A stretch of DNA of 10,971 nucleotides, taken from the NCBI GenBank assembly GCA_005281725.1, contig SSBO01000117.1, positions 1 through 10,971 on the forward strand, written 5' to 3'. This document shows positions 1 through 7,625 of this stretch, piece by piece. How positions within the stretch are numbered: the first letter of the stretch is position 1; each line of letters opens with the position of its first letter. Below the pieces are notes generated by a model that saw only the letters and a program-made list of their open reading frames with translations, searched no databases and was not told where the DNA came from. The DNA comes from Wuchereria bancrofti (Eukaryota > Nematoda > Chromadorea > Rhabditida > Onchocercidae). A program made the position numbers and the translations under genes.

Positions 1-1
1 G

Positions 2-130
2 TATCTGCTGAAATGTAGACCACATATTGAAATTAATTTGGCATTTAAACGATTGATTGTTCACAATAATGTTGTTCTTTGTGGTGAATCTAAATTCTTC
101 CAGTATAAAAGATTGCTGAGGAATAATTTG
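2..130 (+). CDS. Exon of an unrecognised protein (5' end outside window)
   Basis: A stop-free frame runs from the window edge and encodes 43 codons, including the stretches KCRPHIEINLAFKRLIV and LCGESKFFQYKRLLRNN. No family is recognised. The frame would end at a TAA (134-136) if not spliced. A GT at 131-132 allows splicing after codon TTG, leaving phase 0, which is exactly the phase needed by the next exon at 310. The joined junction reads RLLRNNL/EMAAKICHQL. The donor (TTG/gtttaa) is a poor match to GTAAGT, which is the main weakness. A shorter exon ending at the GTGAAT donor near 92, or a true C-terminus at 136, is possible. The left boundary is unknown because the exon enters from outside the window. 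An open run of this length is not by itself significant in AT-rich DNA. The case rests on phase agreement and position beside a stronger exon. Confidence 0.5.
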
Positions 131-309
131 GTTTAAACTTTCACATTTTCTGAAATTCCATAATTTTTTTAAAATTTCATACAATTTAGTGAAGTTACAA
201 ATTTTTTAATGGTAGGGTGAATGATGTTGAAAGAACAAATCAGCATTAGCACGATGTAGCTTTGGATTTTTTTAATTTCTTAATATTCAGTAGGTTTGCA
301 TATTTTCAG
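131..309 (+). other. Putative intron 1 (179 bases)
   Basis: This is an AT-rich stretch with stops in the flanking reading frame. It ends in TATTTTCAG, which matches the nematode acceptor consensus TTTTCAG very well. A second acceptor-like CAG lies at 288-290 but would shift the frame. The 5' splice site (gtttaa) is weak. Confidence 0.5.
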
Positions 310-568
310 GAAATGGCAGCAAAAATATGCCATCAGCTAAATATCCACAATGGTGTCATTGAGCATTTTGGTACAAATTATTCCAGAGTTTATTGCATTT
401 GGCCAAAAATATTCTCTGAAACAAATTACTGTGTTGCTGGTTCCAACCCTTCATCAGGACGGGTCGATTTTTTGTATAAATGTTCCGAAATTGAAATGCT
501 GGAAAAACTTAAGCAGGAACCTCCTCCGAAGCGTTCAGTAGAAATAATTTTTAAGAATAATGGCAAAG
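310..568 (+). CDS. Internal exon of the unrecognised protein
   Basis: This is the best-supported exon in the window. It is flanked by TATTTTCAG on the left and AAAG/gtaata on the right, and gives 86 whole codons plus one base (phase 0 in, phase 1 out). It is visibly richer in G+C than the sequence around it. The product starts EMAAKICHQLNIHNG and contains FGTNYSRVYCIWPK, AGSNPSSGRVDFLYK and a proline-containing basic stretch KLKQEPPPKRSVEIIF. It has four cysteines, one NYS sequon and no membrane segment or signal peptide. The aromatic-rich first half followed by a charged helical part suggests a folded intracellular domain, but I cannot assign a family. There is no credible ATG start here: the open frame upstream begins only with TTG at 262, so this is an internal exon. 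Without splicing, the frame would stop at 577-579. Confidence 0.85.
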
Positions 569-864
569 GTAATACTTAAAATTTTCTCTTTGTTTGATGT
601 TAGAGCTTTGTAGTTTTCGTTTTCCTTTCTAGAAATGTTAGCTATTTTCATCAGTGTTACTGATTCGGAATGATTTTTAATGATAGATTAATAATATGCA
701 GTTATTTCATCTTTTCGAATTCAAAGAGTGAAATTTGATTGAAAGTAGGTTGAAGGTGAAAAGGAGGACTTGATATCAGTTGGAGCATTATCTTACTCCT
801 CCAAGTGCTATCAAGTTATGAGAAGATATTCAGATACTCATTTAATTTTCCCTGTTTACTGCAG
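569..864 (+). other. Putative intron 2 (296 bases)
   Basis: The donor AAAG/gtaata and acceptor CCTGTTTACTGCAG bound a T-rich, stop-filled stretch. Removing it joins phase 1 to a two-base completion, creating a GTA (Val) codon and keeping the frame open on both sides. Confidence 0.65.
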
Positions 865-977
865 TAAATCAAGCGATACTTGATGATAGTATAGTTGAAA
901 TTGGTAGCCACCTATTTAGTGAGCTGATTAGTCAGATTTGCGTAGCTCACGAGACATTAGTATGGAAGGAGATAGAT
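865..977 (+). CDS. Third exon of the unrecognised protein, possibly terminal
   Basis: The exon follows the acceptor TTTACTGCAG. Its first two bases complete the Val codon left by the preceding exon, and 37 codons follow. The text includes NQAILDDSIVEIGSHLF and SELISQICVAHETLVWKEID, which looks like an amphipathic helical region with alternating hydrophobic and acidic positions. There are two possible right ends. A moderate donor GAT/gtaact after 977 leaves phase 0. Alternatively the frame reads five more residues (VTFSF) to a TAA at 993-995, making this the last exon with an AATAAA about 200 bases beyond. Both are consistent with the sequence and only transcript data would decide. Together with the two exons upstream it gives about 167 residues, or 172 with the read-through end. 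No family is recognised. Confidence 0.62.
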
Positions 978-1063
978 GTAACTTTTTCCTTCTAATTGAT
1001 ACTTTCAACTTTATTTTAATATCATGAAATTGAATTATTTTTAACAAATTTAGTAAGCGATAG

Positions 1064-1219
1064 AGAAGCGATGATTTTTCAATCAAATTACCAGAGGCAA
1101 AACAAGGAAAACGAATGTCATGGCGATTGATTGTGATATTTATTACCTTAACTTTATTCCTACGAATCTATTCTACTGCCATATCGTTTTTCATAACTAT
1201 CAATAAAAAAATCCCATAA
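1064..1219 (+). CDS. Alternative terminal exon with a membrane-anchor-like tail
   Basis: If intron 978-1063 (86 bases) is removed, phase 0 is kept and 51 codons follow to TAA at 1217-1219. The first part is hydrophilic (SDDFSIKLPEAKQGKR). It then turns strongly hydrophobic (WRLIVIFITLTLFLRI and STAISFFI) before a short polar end, the pattern of a C-terminal membrane anchor. Against it, the acceptor AGCGATAG has no pyrimidine tract. The better acceptor ten bases upstream (AAATTTAG, ending 1053) would hit an immediate TAA in this phase. A frame of this length can occur by chance here, so this is an alternative 3' end only. Confidence 0.25.
   Translation, partial: RSDDFSIKLPEAKQGKRMSWRLIVIFITLTLFLRIYSTAISFFITINKKIP
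1202..1207 (+). terminator. Candidate polyadenylation signal AATAAA
   Basis: A canonical hexamer lies about 207 bases after the TAA at 993-995, followed within 25 bases by a T-rich stretch (AGTTTTATGTTTATTT). The spacing suits a short nematode-like 3' UTR if the exon starting at 865 is terminal. It would fall inside coding sequence if the alternative exon 1064-1219 were used. AATAAA is common by chance at this base composition. Confidence 0.35.
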
Positions 1220-2170
1220 TAAGTTTTATGTTTATTTCCCAAAAAATTGACGTAAAATTGATTATAAAACTGGTTGAATTTCCTGAGATTAATAGACGTC
1301 TTTCAAGAAAGGAACAATTATTACTTATTCTTAAATGGTTATCAGGCTATCTCCGGATGAATTTTACTGCTTAGAGCTTTTTTTTACTAAGTATGACAAA
1401 TTTATCACCTACATCTTTGAATGATTTTCGATTTAAACAGTGCAGTATATTTTTTAAGTAGATAAACAGCTATTACTTGTCCTATATGTGTGATAATTTG
1501 CTGAAATATTGAAGATGAAAAGGAAAAATGAATTTATGGTTGTAAGTCTAACAAACTTGGGAAATGATATTTTTTTATTTTTGGGATTTCGAAAGTGCAG
1601 TAGTTTTTTGAGGAACAACAAAATCTTCGCGTATAGGAACTGCTTAATTGAATGTTTTCGAATTGCAATTTTTAGAGTCTGGTCTCGTTTATGAAGTCTG
1701 TTTAATGTATTAGATAAACAGATCATATCTTTTCATTTCTTTTTTTAAAATATAGCTTTGAATTTACAATCGTCTTAGTTGTTAAAACTATGCTAATCAT
1801 CCCGGTATCACGAGTCTTATCACTAATTGCTCTCCTCACTTTGTTAAGCATTAACCGCAGGCTGAGAGGCTATGATATAATTCCAATAGTCCATTATTAC
1901 TAGTTAAACTTGTTCAGATGGTAAGCTTGAGAGTGAATAAGTAAAGAATTTATTTACTATGTCCTGTAATTTAAATATTAATAGTGATGGAGTGAACAAA
2001 TTAGCTGATTTAAAATAATTTATATGGAATTTCGGAGAAAGCTTAAACTTCAAATTGATGAATTCGCCAACTTATGTTGAATCACATTTTAACGTGACAT
2101 TGCTAATGACCAGAAGGAAGATGAACATTCACGTGAGGTCAAAAACAAGCCTGGTATTTATAATATTTTA
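1220..2170. other. AT-rich stretch without a convincing gene
   Basis: Intergenic or intronic sequence. It contains chance-length ATG frames at 1228-1374 (48 residues, containing RRLSRKEQLLLILKWL), 1509-1694 (61 residues) and 1790-1903 (37 residues, hydrophobic). None has good splice sites, codon character or a recognised product. An 8-base inverted repeat TCTGTTTA/TAAACAGA with a 10-base loop lies at 1697-1722. Confidence 0.5.
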
Positions 2171-2183
2171 AAATCTGACGGAA

Positions 2184-2360
2184 ATGTTTAAATTGATCTG
2201 GAAGGGATGTGATCATTTAATATCTATTTTGCAATTTCTTTCTGCATTTGTCAACACCACGAATAAGCATCAATTCTGTGAAGAAGAATCAATTCTGTCA
2301 TTCCCTTCTGAATTGCACTGCGATATGTCTTTCTGTTACGAGGGAAGGAGGAGCGTTTAA
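2184..2360 (+). CDS. Possible small ORF, 58 residues, cysteine-containing
   Basis: An ATG frame begins MFKLIWKGCDHLISILQFLS and continues with three more cysteines (in HQFCEEES, ELHCDMSFC) to a TAA at 2358-2360. The moderately hydrophobic start followed by a Cys-bearing polar part resembles a small secreted protein, but no signal cleavage site or family is evident. The open frame extends a few codons upstream of the ATG to a stop at 2169. The region is raised in G+C (about 43% over 2241-2440). A second plus-strand frame (2221-2436) is also open for 71 codons across it, so which frame codes, if either, is unclear. No good donor or acceptor flanks it. It could be a single-exon small gene, part of a decayed gene, or chance. 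Confidence 0.2.
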   Translation: MFKLIWKGCDHLISILQFLSAFVNTTNKHQFCEEESILSFPSELHCDMSFCYEGRRSV

Positions 2361-2524
2361 GAGGGAACTTCGAGTGGTCTATCTAGTCTCAGTCGATATG
2401 TATGTGTATTGTTTGCATTCCGTGTCCCTCCACTAGTGCATTTCTCAAATCCATTTGTTCACATTGGTTAGCAATAATCGGTGTTATTCTGATTTAACAC
2501 CTTTGTTTCCGTACTTCCTTACAG

Positions 2525-2583
2525 ATGAGTAATTTATTTTCGGTTTTCGGTTTCAATCAACCATTTCTGATCGCTTTAGTTGT
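2525..2583 (+). CDS. Small exon candidate with strong splice sites
   Basis: A 59-base segment lies between an excellent acceptor (TACTTCCTTACAG) and a perfect donor (GTAAGT at 2584-2589). Read in phase 0, which is the phase left by the exon ending at 977, it gives MSNLFSVFGFNQPFLIALV plus two bases. Its last third is hydrophobic. Joined to the candidate at 4796 it would form a tail-anchor-like helix followed by RCYY and a stop. Unspliced, it stops at 2585-2587. It may be a cassette or alternative 3' exon of the gene at 1-995, or the first coding exon of something else because it starts with ATG. Splice-site quality is the main support; the segment is too short for coding statistics. Confidence 0.3.
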
Positions 2584-2589
2584 GTAAGT

Positions 2590-4795
2590 TTCCCTTTTCT
2601 ACATGAACATGCTTGACTACGCACTATCTCAATATCTGTATCTCTAGTTAATTAGTTGCTTATTAAATGCTTGAACAAAAAAAAGAAAATATTTTGCAAA
2701 AAGAACTTGCACACCGCACTTTTCTACAAAATTCTGAAAGTTATTTCCGCTAAAATATTAGTAGTTCGACCTATCCTTGACAAGCAAGCAAACGATATTT
2801 TAACCCCATAATATTGCTCTTTCTGCTTTAATATGTTAACCATTACTGTTTCTGCCAATAATTTGTCCAGGTGATTGAAAATTGATTTTGATGAAGCTTA
2901 CCGGCTAATCTCTATTAAAACATCTTGAATTGATTTTCGTTATATTTTGTTTTTGATGATTCTTAATCGACGACATTTAGTAGTCGATGATTGCCTCAGT
3001 ATTTAAAATGCTATATAACTGCACATTCCGTTATTTTTCACTCTAAGGGAAATATATAATTCTATTTTATATGTTTCGAGTCTTCTCATCCCATTATTTC
3101 TCCTGATTTCTCTTCTTTCCTTAGTTCTAGGTAATTTAATCTGCTTTAAAGAAAATGATGACAGTGGTAAAAGGAAGATGAGCAAAAAAAAAAATAAAGA
3201 AATTTAAGCCACAGGATTAAATGAAGGTAACACGAGTGATGCTTTTCTCCATTTGCATTTAAATATATGAAGTAATGCTGAGCAAAAGAAGTATTCCAGA
3301 ATCATAATAATGCTTTTGGTGACAGCGATACTTGTTGGAAACGATGAACCACAAAAATCCAGTGTGACTCATGGACGTGATGATATTACTGCCGTAAGGT
3401 TTTGCTTTTCTTTTTCCACACCTATTATTAAGGCAATGGGATGCTTATGTTGCTTTATAAAATATCGTACTTTTTTTTTTTTAAAAAAGTTAAAAGTCAG
3501 ATTAGTTTCTCTGAAACCCTGAAAGATTAAAGCATTAAGTTTTAATAATAATCCTTTCAGGAAATTGCATTACTTATTTAAGGCCTCTCTCAGTGCGGTA
3601 ATCCTGTCTTTTGCTTTCTAGCATCTAACCATGAATAAAATCACGTTTGTTCTGGATTTCCTACCTTACTACCTTGTTTTGAAGGGCAGTCTAGCTTCTG
3701 AAGATGATGCTAATTAATTCAATAATTATTCTTTAGTTGCAGGAATGAATGCTGACATGAATGCTTTCTCCCATTTGCTTCCATTACTTCCATTTCAGCC
3801 TTGTATCACAATTCACAGTCCATTATAATTCGACAAGCTACTCTATCGGAATATACCTCATGAATGTTGTGTCCTAAACAGTAGCCAATTCTGTGCATCG
3901 ATTTCTGGACTTTCATGTTATATATGGCATATTAACTTAACCCACAACCTTATAAATGATTCGGTTCCAGTTGCGGAATGAATTCCCAAAGAACCGTTAT
4001 TGTTAGTTCTAAATTTGTTATTTAAGAGAAAATTGAGGTTTCAGAGTTATTGTGTTGGATTACCTAGCAGTAGTGAGTAGCAAGATATATTGATTAGAGT
4101 AATTTTATTCTCAAGGCGTCCTTTTGGAAACAGAATTAATTTTTCGTTTTCCTTTTTTGCGAGATTCTGGACATTTCTAAAGCCTGCTTATGCTGTTCAC
4201 CTTAAGCAATGTATCTGTGAATTATGTGTAAAACCCAATTATGCATTTGTTTAGAATTTCATTTTTATGTGATTTCTTTTGAGTATTGCATCGCATTAAA
4301 ATGGTCTATGCAAAGATAAGTTCACTTCCAATCATTGCATATTCCTGTGACATATTTTCATTCCCTATTAATGTGCAATTAATGCTTGTTTTAATTTCAG
4401 TTCTCTTAAATGCAAATGAATCACATAATATTTTTGTTTTCTACGGTATGAAAAACGAAAACGTTTAGGAGTGGCAATGTACATACAGAAGCAAGATAAA
4501 GCTTTATAGGAACTGCTGCTAACTTGAACCGGTCGATACACAGGACAATGATCCACGTCAGTACCCTATAACTTTTATTTTGTCAACAAGGGCAGATAAT
4601 AGCAGAGGGTGAAAACGCCATCATTTACCAACATGTAAACAGCCGGAGTGGTTCATTTATATTTCTGCTAATGCTTGTTTTTTGAATTAAAGTCCTCGAT
4701 TAGTACTTTTGCCATACTAATTATTTCACCTCAGCTGAAATACATAGTTTTAAAGTAGGAATATTAGACAACCTATGTTTGTTTCTATTTTACAG
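2590..4795. other. Long AT-rich stretch, intronic or intergenic
   Basis: Apart from the weak exon candidate at 3300-3393, I see no supportable gene. It contains an A11 run (3184-3194) leading into AATAAA, and a T12 run followed by A6 (3471-3488). Scattered acceptor-like sites (for example TTTAATTTCAG ending at 4400) lack matching donors or open frames. A 62-codon minus-strand frame at 4368-4556 lacks splice or composition support. Confidence 0.45.
3300..3393 (+). CDS. Weak exon candidate
   Basis: A 94-base segment lies between GTATTCCAG and the donor GCC/gtaagg. In the open frame it encodes a hydrophobic start (MLLVTAILVGNDEPQ) and then a polar stretch containing SSVTHGRDDITA. It could be a first exon encoding a short signal-like start, or a chance coincidence of sites. 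No family is recognised and no neighbouring exon with matching phase was found. Confidence 0.18.
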
Positions 4796-4906
4796 CTCGA
4801 ACTATATCATGGCTATCATTATTATTCGCTGCTATTACTGATCAGCTTCGCATTCATAGCTGAAGGAGTTATCTCGCACCGAGCTAACATATTAGGAATC
4901 AAATAA
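4796..4906 (+). CDS. Candidate terminal exon with hydrophobic segment
   Basis: It follows a good acceptor (TTTCTATTTTACAG). In phase 0, directly compatible with the exon ending at 977, it gives 36 residues. It starts LELYHGYHYY, then a hydrophobic SLLLLISFAFIAEGVI, then a polar end and TAA at 4904-4906. In the phase left by the candidate at 2525-2583 it gives instead SNYIMAIIIIRCYY and a TGA at 4839-4841, also hydrophobic. Both readings would make a membrane-anchored C-terminus. The intron from 978 would be 3.8 kb, long but not impossible. The frame is short enough to be chance. Confidence 0.22.
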   Translation, partial: LELYHGYHYYSLLLLISFAFIAEGVISHRANILGIK

Positions 4907-5817
4907 CCGCATTTTCCCAAAGCTATTTTTAAAATACAAATTTTTACATAAACCGCCACTTTCCAAAATGGTTCTGACACAATTGTCAAAATTACATTAC
5001 TGAGCTGAAATAAGATCACAGTTTGGGATTTTTTTGCTGTTAACAATTATCAATTGCATACTATGATCACTTTTTGGGCGTATTCAAATCGCGGTGATAT
5101 GTCTGTATATTGATCTATTCAATAACGGTATTTTTGATTAGTTCTCGTTTACTACATAACACCGTTGCCTTTTTGCTTAATTTACAAAACTAAACTATCA
5201 CATTCCTAGAACTCAAAGTAACAATTTTAATTTCTTTTTCATTTTCACTTACTTCTGCGTGATATTCAAATATCAATTTACTACATAAATTTCTAGTCAT
5301 TTCACCTAATGTTTCTTAGATTTTGCTAGAGTTTTTGTTGCGATTTAAGGGTTATTATTAGATAAATGGAATAAAGTTGATTATCTTAGTTGAAGCTACT
5401 ATTATCGAACAGTGATATTCACTACTCATTGGATTTGATCAAATTATGTTAGTATTTCTGGATGTTATCTGTTATTTGTTAGTTATCTGTTACTGCACTT
5501 TCATTTGCAGCTAAGAAACAACAATATAATAATCTGACCCAGCGCTTCATTTCGATTTTTCAGTATAAGAAAGCAAAACTTTGGGAAAAAAGGATATTGG
5601 AATTAGCAGATTTACTAACTGCCTAAACCAAAAGGTTTGTACATATCAAAGCTCATATCCATCTGCCTTGTAGTCATTGGATTGTAATGTCGGCCATTTA
5701 TAATTTCTAAATGTTGAAACTTGAGCACAAAATATTAAGTTAAGCGGGCAATGTATGAAACTTTTGTTAAAGAAATTTTTAGTGTAAATGATCTTTTTGA
5801 ACTAAAATGAATCCTAG
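4907..5817. other. AT-rich stretch, no convincing gene
   Basis: An AATAAA at 5370-5375 could serve the terminal exon candidate at 4796. A minus-strand 36-codon ATG frame (5190-5300) contains a GAA/gtaagt-like donor near 5247, but has no partner exon. An imperfect direct repeat GTTATCTGTTA occurs at 5464 and 5482. Nothing else stands out. Confidence 0.4.
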
Positions 5818-5920
5818 GTTTGCTGTCAAAAAGATTTTGTAAGAATTAACGATAAAATTCATTATCTACAAGCTTTTAATAAAAAAGTTCTGGAATCGAA
5901 ATTTTATCTAGACTTTTTGG
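5818..5920 (+). CDS. Exon candidate with perfect donor
   Basis: A segment of 34 codons plus one base starts right after an AG (TGAATCCTAG) and ends at a perfect GTAAGT donor. The upstream in-frame stop is exactly the splice-site TAG. The product includes VCCQKDFVRINDKIHYLQAF and NKKVLESKFYLDFL, a charged helical text. It enters in phase 0, as left by the exon ending at 977, and leaves in phase 1, as required by the candidate at 6110. The chain is therefore frame-consistent, though the intron from 978 would be 4.8 kb. The acceptor has a poor pyrimidine tract. It could be a downstream exon of the gene at 1-995, part of a separate gene, or chance. Confidence 0.33.
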
Positions 5921-6109
5921 GTAAGTTGTGTGATAGAAAGATTAAACAATTTGTTTAATTTTTTTTAAACTTATTCACTGAATAGAAATTGAATGTATTT
6001 GTTTACATTATGTCGCGACTACAGTTTATACAAAGTAAATAATTTGATACTTACTGAAGAGCTCATTTATACACTATGAAGCATATAAAAAGCAAATGAA
6101 TTATTACAG

Positions 6110-6327
6110 TTGTTGGACTAAGGTTTGGAAGAATCTGTTTATCAAGAGAATCAAGCCTTAATTTAGCTAAATTATCAAATAAATTAAAGATTCAATTACA
6201 AAAGATTAGAAACAGTGAAACATATTTCATTGCTACGTCGAACAGCATAACACCACAAGATTTTTCTCTAAAATTTAGGTTTTTATTATATATTTTATTA
6301 TCTGACCAGTTATCGGCGAGTAAATAG
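6110..6327 (+). CDS. Terminal exon candidate pairing with 5818-5920
   Basis: It follows the acceptor GAATTATTACAG. Its first two bases complete the codon left by 5818-5920, after an intron of 189 bases. The frame then stays open for 71 codons to TAG at 6325-6327. The text includes VGLRFGRICLSRESSLNLAK, LKIQLQKIRNSETYFIATS and a hydrophobic FRFLLYILL near the end. There is no ATG, as expected for a downstream exon. The same stretch is also open in a second plus-strand frame (6265-6415, ending in GEGQKLYAKKRDKCRSL and a stop) and on the minus strand (6192-6410), so part of this openness may be compositional. No family is recognised. Confidence 0.28.
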
Positions 6328-6844
6328 CATTTCTGAGAAGAATGAAAATGGTCTAGACTCGGGTGAGGGTCAAAAATTATATGCAAAAAAAAGAGATAAA
6401 TGTAGGTCACTTTAAAAATAATAGATTGAGTTCATAATCATCATCAAACTGACTCAACTGAGAATATCGGTCATAATGATCCGGTAGAGTAGTGTGGGTA
6501 ACATAACTATAACAGAAATCGAAATGGTATTTGGATTTGTGGATTTTTGTTCATTTTTAGATTTTTATTTCTTGATCGATTATCTGTTTTGATTTATGCA
6601 AGATTAGAGATAAGGATGAAGGAACAATTGATGTTTTTATATCTTTCATTACATTAGAACTATGACATTCAACATATTGCTTCCTATCCTATTCAAGCAA
6701 ATGAATGCTCATACCGCTTTCCGATTTTTTGAGATTCGAAACAAAGTTTCATCATCTCTTACCTCCTTAAATAAGTGACATATTGGTATTAAATAGGAAA
6801 AAAGATTCATTGTATGTATCAGTGGTAATTTCCAATCCAATCAT

Positions 6845-6850
6845 AATAAA
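6845..6850 (+). terminator. Candidate polyadenylation signal AATAAA
   Basis: The hexamer lies about 520 bases after the TAG at 6325-6327 and is the first clean plus-strand AATAAA downstream of it. A further copy occurs about 50 bases on. This hexamer is frequent by chance here. Confidence 0.2.
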
Positions 6851-6877
6851 TTATTCATGAATCTCATAAAATTACAG

Positions 6878-6897
6878 AGGAGCAATTAGGAGCAATT
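6878..6897. repeat. Two tandem copies of AGGAGCAATT
   Basis: A perfect direct duplication of a 10-base unit sits in otherwise unannotated AT-rich DNA. It looks like a simple replication-slippage duplication. The surrounding 6420-7080 shows no convincing gene. Confidence 0.8.
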
Positions 6898-7085
6898 AAT
6901 AAATTGTCTTCGTTGCATAACCACTTTTCTTTTTTTTAATCAGCAAACACTGCAAAGTAGTAAGCAGTTGATGTGATTTTAGAATCATAAAATTAAAAGG
7001 TAATTTAGGGAAAATAGAAAAACTTGAGAAATATTTTAGATTTAACTTTAAGTTTTAAATAAATGATCTGGGCAGTAGCTGATAA

Positions 7086-7403
7086 TTAGTCTGGAAATTT
7101 CGAGTGAACAAAAAATGGAATTCTAAAAAACAACATTACTTTTAACACTTCATCACTTTCGAAATGTTTTTTTGATTTATATTTTCTGCAGTTCCTTCTC
7201 TTCCTAATGGAAAAATCAGTTCTAATTTTTCTATCGTTAAAATTTCTTAAAAAAGCTTCCCTGTACTCTTTCACTATTCTGGCCATTCCTTTCGCAGGAC
7301 TGAGATGGAGTCCTACAATTGCGGATGCACATGTACAAACAGAAAATACTCGTTCATATACATATGAAAACAATGCATCTTTAAGTTTCATTCTAGATGT
7401 CAT
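7086..7403 (-). CDS. Hypothetical ORF, 105 residues, basic C-terminal half
   Basis: An ATG-initiated minus-strand frame of 105 codons, the longest ATG frame in the window. It starts MTSRMKLKDALFSYVYERVF, passes through a Cys/Ala-rich stretch (SVCTCASAIVGLHLSPAKG), then an R/K-rich region (FSIRKRRNCRKYKSKKHF) and ends hydrophobic before TAA. No domain is recognised. A minus-strand acceptor-like TTGTAG lies inside it, so the true coding part, if any, may begin at GLHLSPAKGMARIVKEY. It overlaps the plus-strand frame 7207-7452 and at most one of the two is likely real. A stop-free run this long is expected roughly 0.1-0.2 times by chance in a window of this composition, so it deserves more weight than most candidates here. 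Confidence 0.3.
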   Translation of the reverse strand: MTSRMKLKDALFSYVYERVFSVCTCASAIVGLHLSPAKGMARIVKEYREAFLRNFNDRKIRTDFSIRKRRNCRKYKSKKHFESDEVLKVMLFFRIPFFVHSKFPD

Positions 7404-7452
7404 TTCCAATGATGTTCAAATCTCTTTGAAAAGGCTTTTATCAAGTATTTAA
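7207..7452 (+). CDS. Hypothetical ORF, 81 residues, overlapping an antisense ORF
   Basis: An ATG frame starts MEKSVLIFLSLKFLKKASLY with a hydrophobic character. It continues after residue 30 with a polar text (RWSPTIADAHVQTENTRSYT) to a TAA. Two good acceptors lie at or in it: TATATTTTCTGCAG ending at 7191, which stays in frame with the ATG, and CCATTCCTTTCGCAG ending at 7297. The segment 7298-7452 could therefore be a terminal exon by itself. No polyadenylation signal is obvious close by. The overlapping minus-strand frame 7086-7403 is longer but has poorer splice context. The product is not recognised and the choice of strand is unresolved. Confidence 0.25.
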   Translation: MEKSVLIFLSLKFLKKASLYSFTILAIPFAGLRWSPTIADAHVQTENTRSYTYENNASLSFILDVISNDVQISLKRLLSSI

Positions 7453-7625
7453 GTTCTTCCAAAGACTACTGCATTTAAAATTGAATTTTTTCCTGAGCAC
7501 TGAATTTGGCAATCCAAAAATTTAAGGGGAAAACAAGTTTGATGAGTAAAATTCTCACTTAATTTGAATTTTTGCTTGATTTTTCTAATTTATCTCATTC
7601 TCCGGGACAAATGAGAAAATTTTAG

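Noticed and set aside
1228..1374. A 48-residue ATG frame with a helical-looking text
   Set aside because: Runs of this length are expected dozens of times by chance over six frames at this composition, and there is no acceptor, donor or composition support.
1509..1694. Plus-strand 61-codon frame, with a minus-strand 90-codon frame over the same bases (1454-1726)
   Set aside because: Low-complexity F/L/I/K-rich texts typical of AT-rich non-coding DNA. No splice sites or recognised motifs support either strand.
1790..1903. Hydrophobic 37-residue ATG frame that looks like a signal peptide or membrane helix
   Set aside because: T-rich codons make hydrophobic text by default. There is no donor to connect it to a mature protein.
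3182..3198. A11 run followed by AATAAA, resembling a retroposed poly(A) tail
   Set aside because: No reverse transcriptase, target-site duplication or processed-gene sequence was seen upstream, so it is treated as a simple A-rich tract.
4822..5046. Minus-strand 74-codon frame
   Set aside because: It overlaps a plus-strand acceptor with open frames and has no good minus-strand splice sites, so it is likely a shadow or chance.
6729..6740. GATTCGAA resembling a tRNA B box
   Set aside because: No matching stem sequences, A box or cloverleaf can be drawn around it. Other GTTCAAAT-like sites (for example at 7412) fail the same way.
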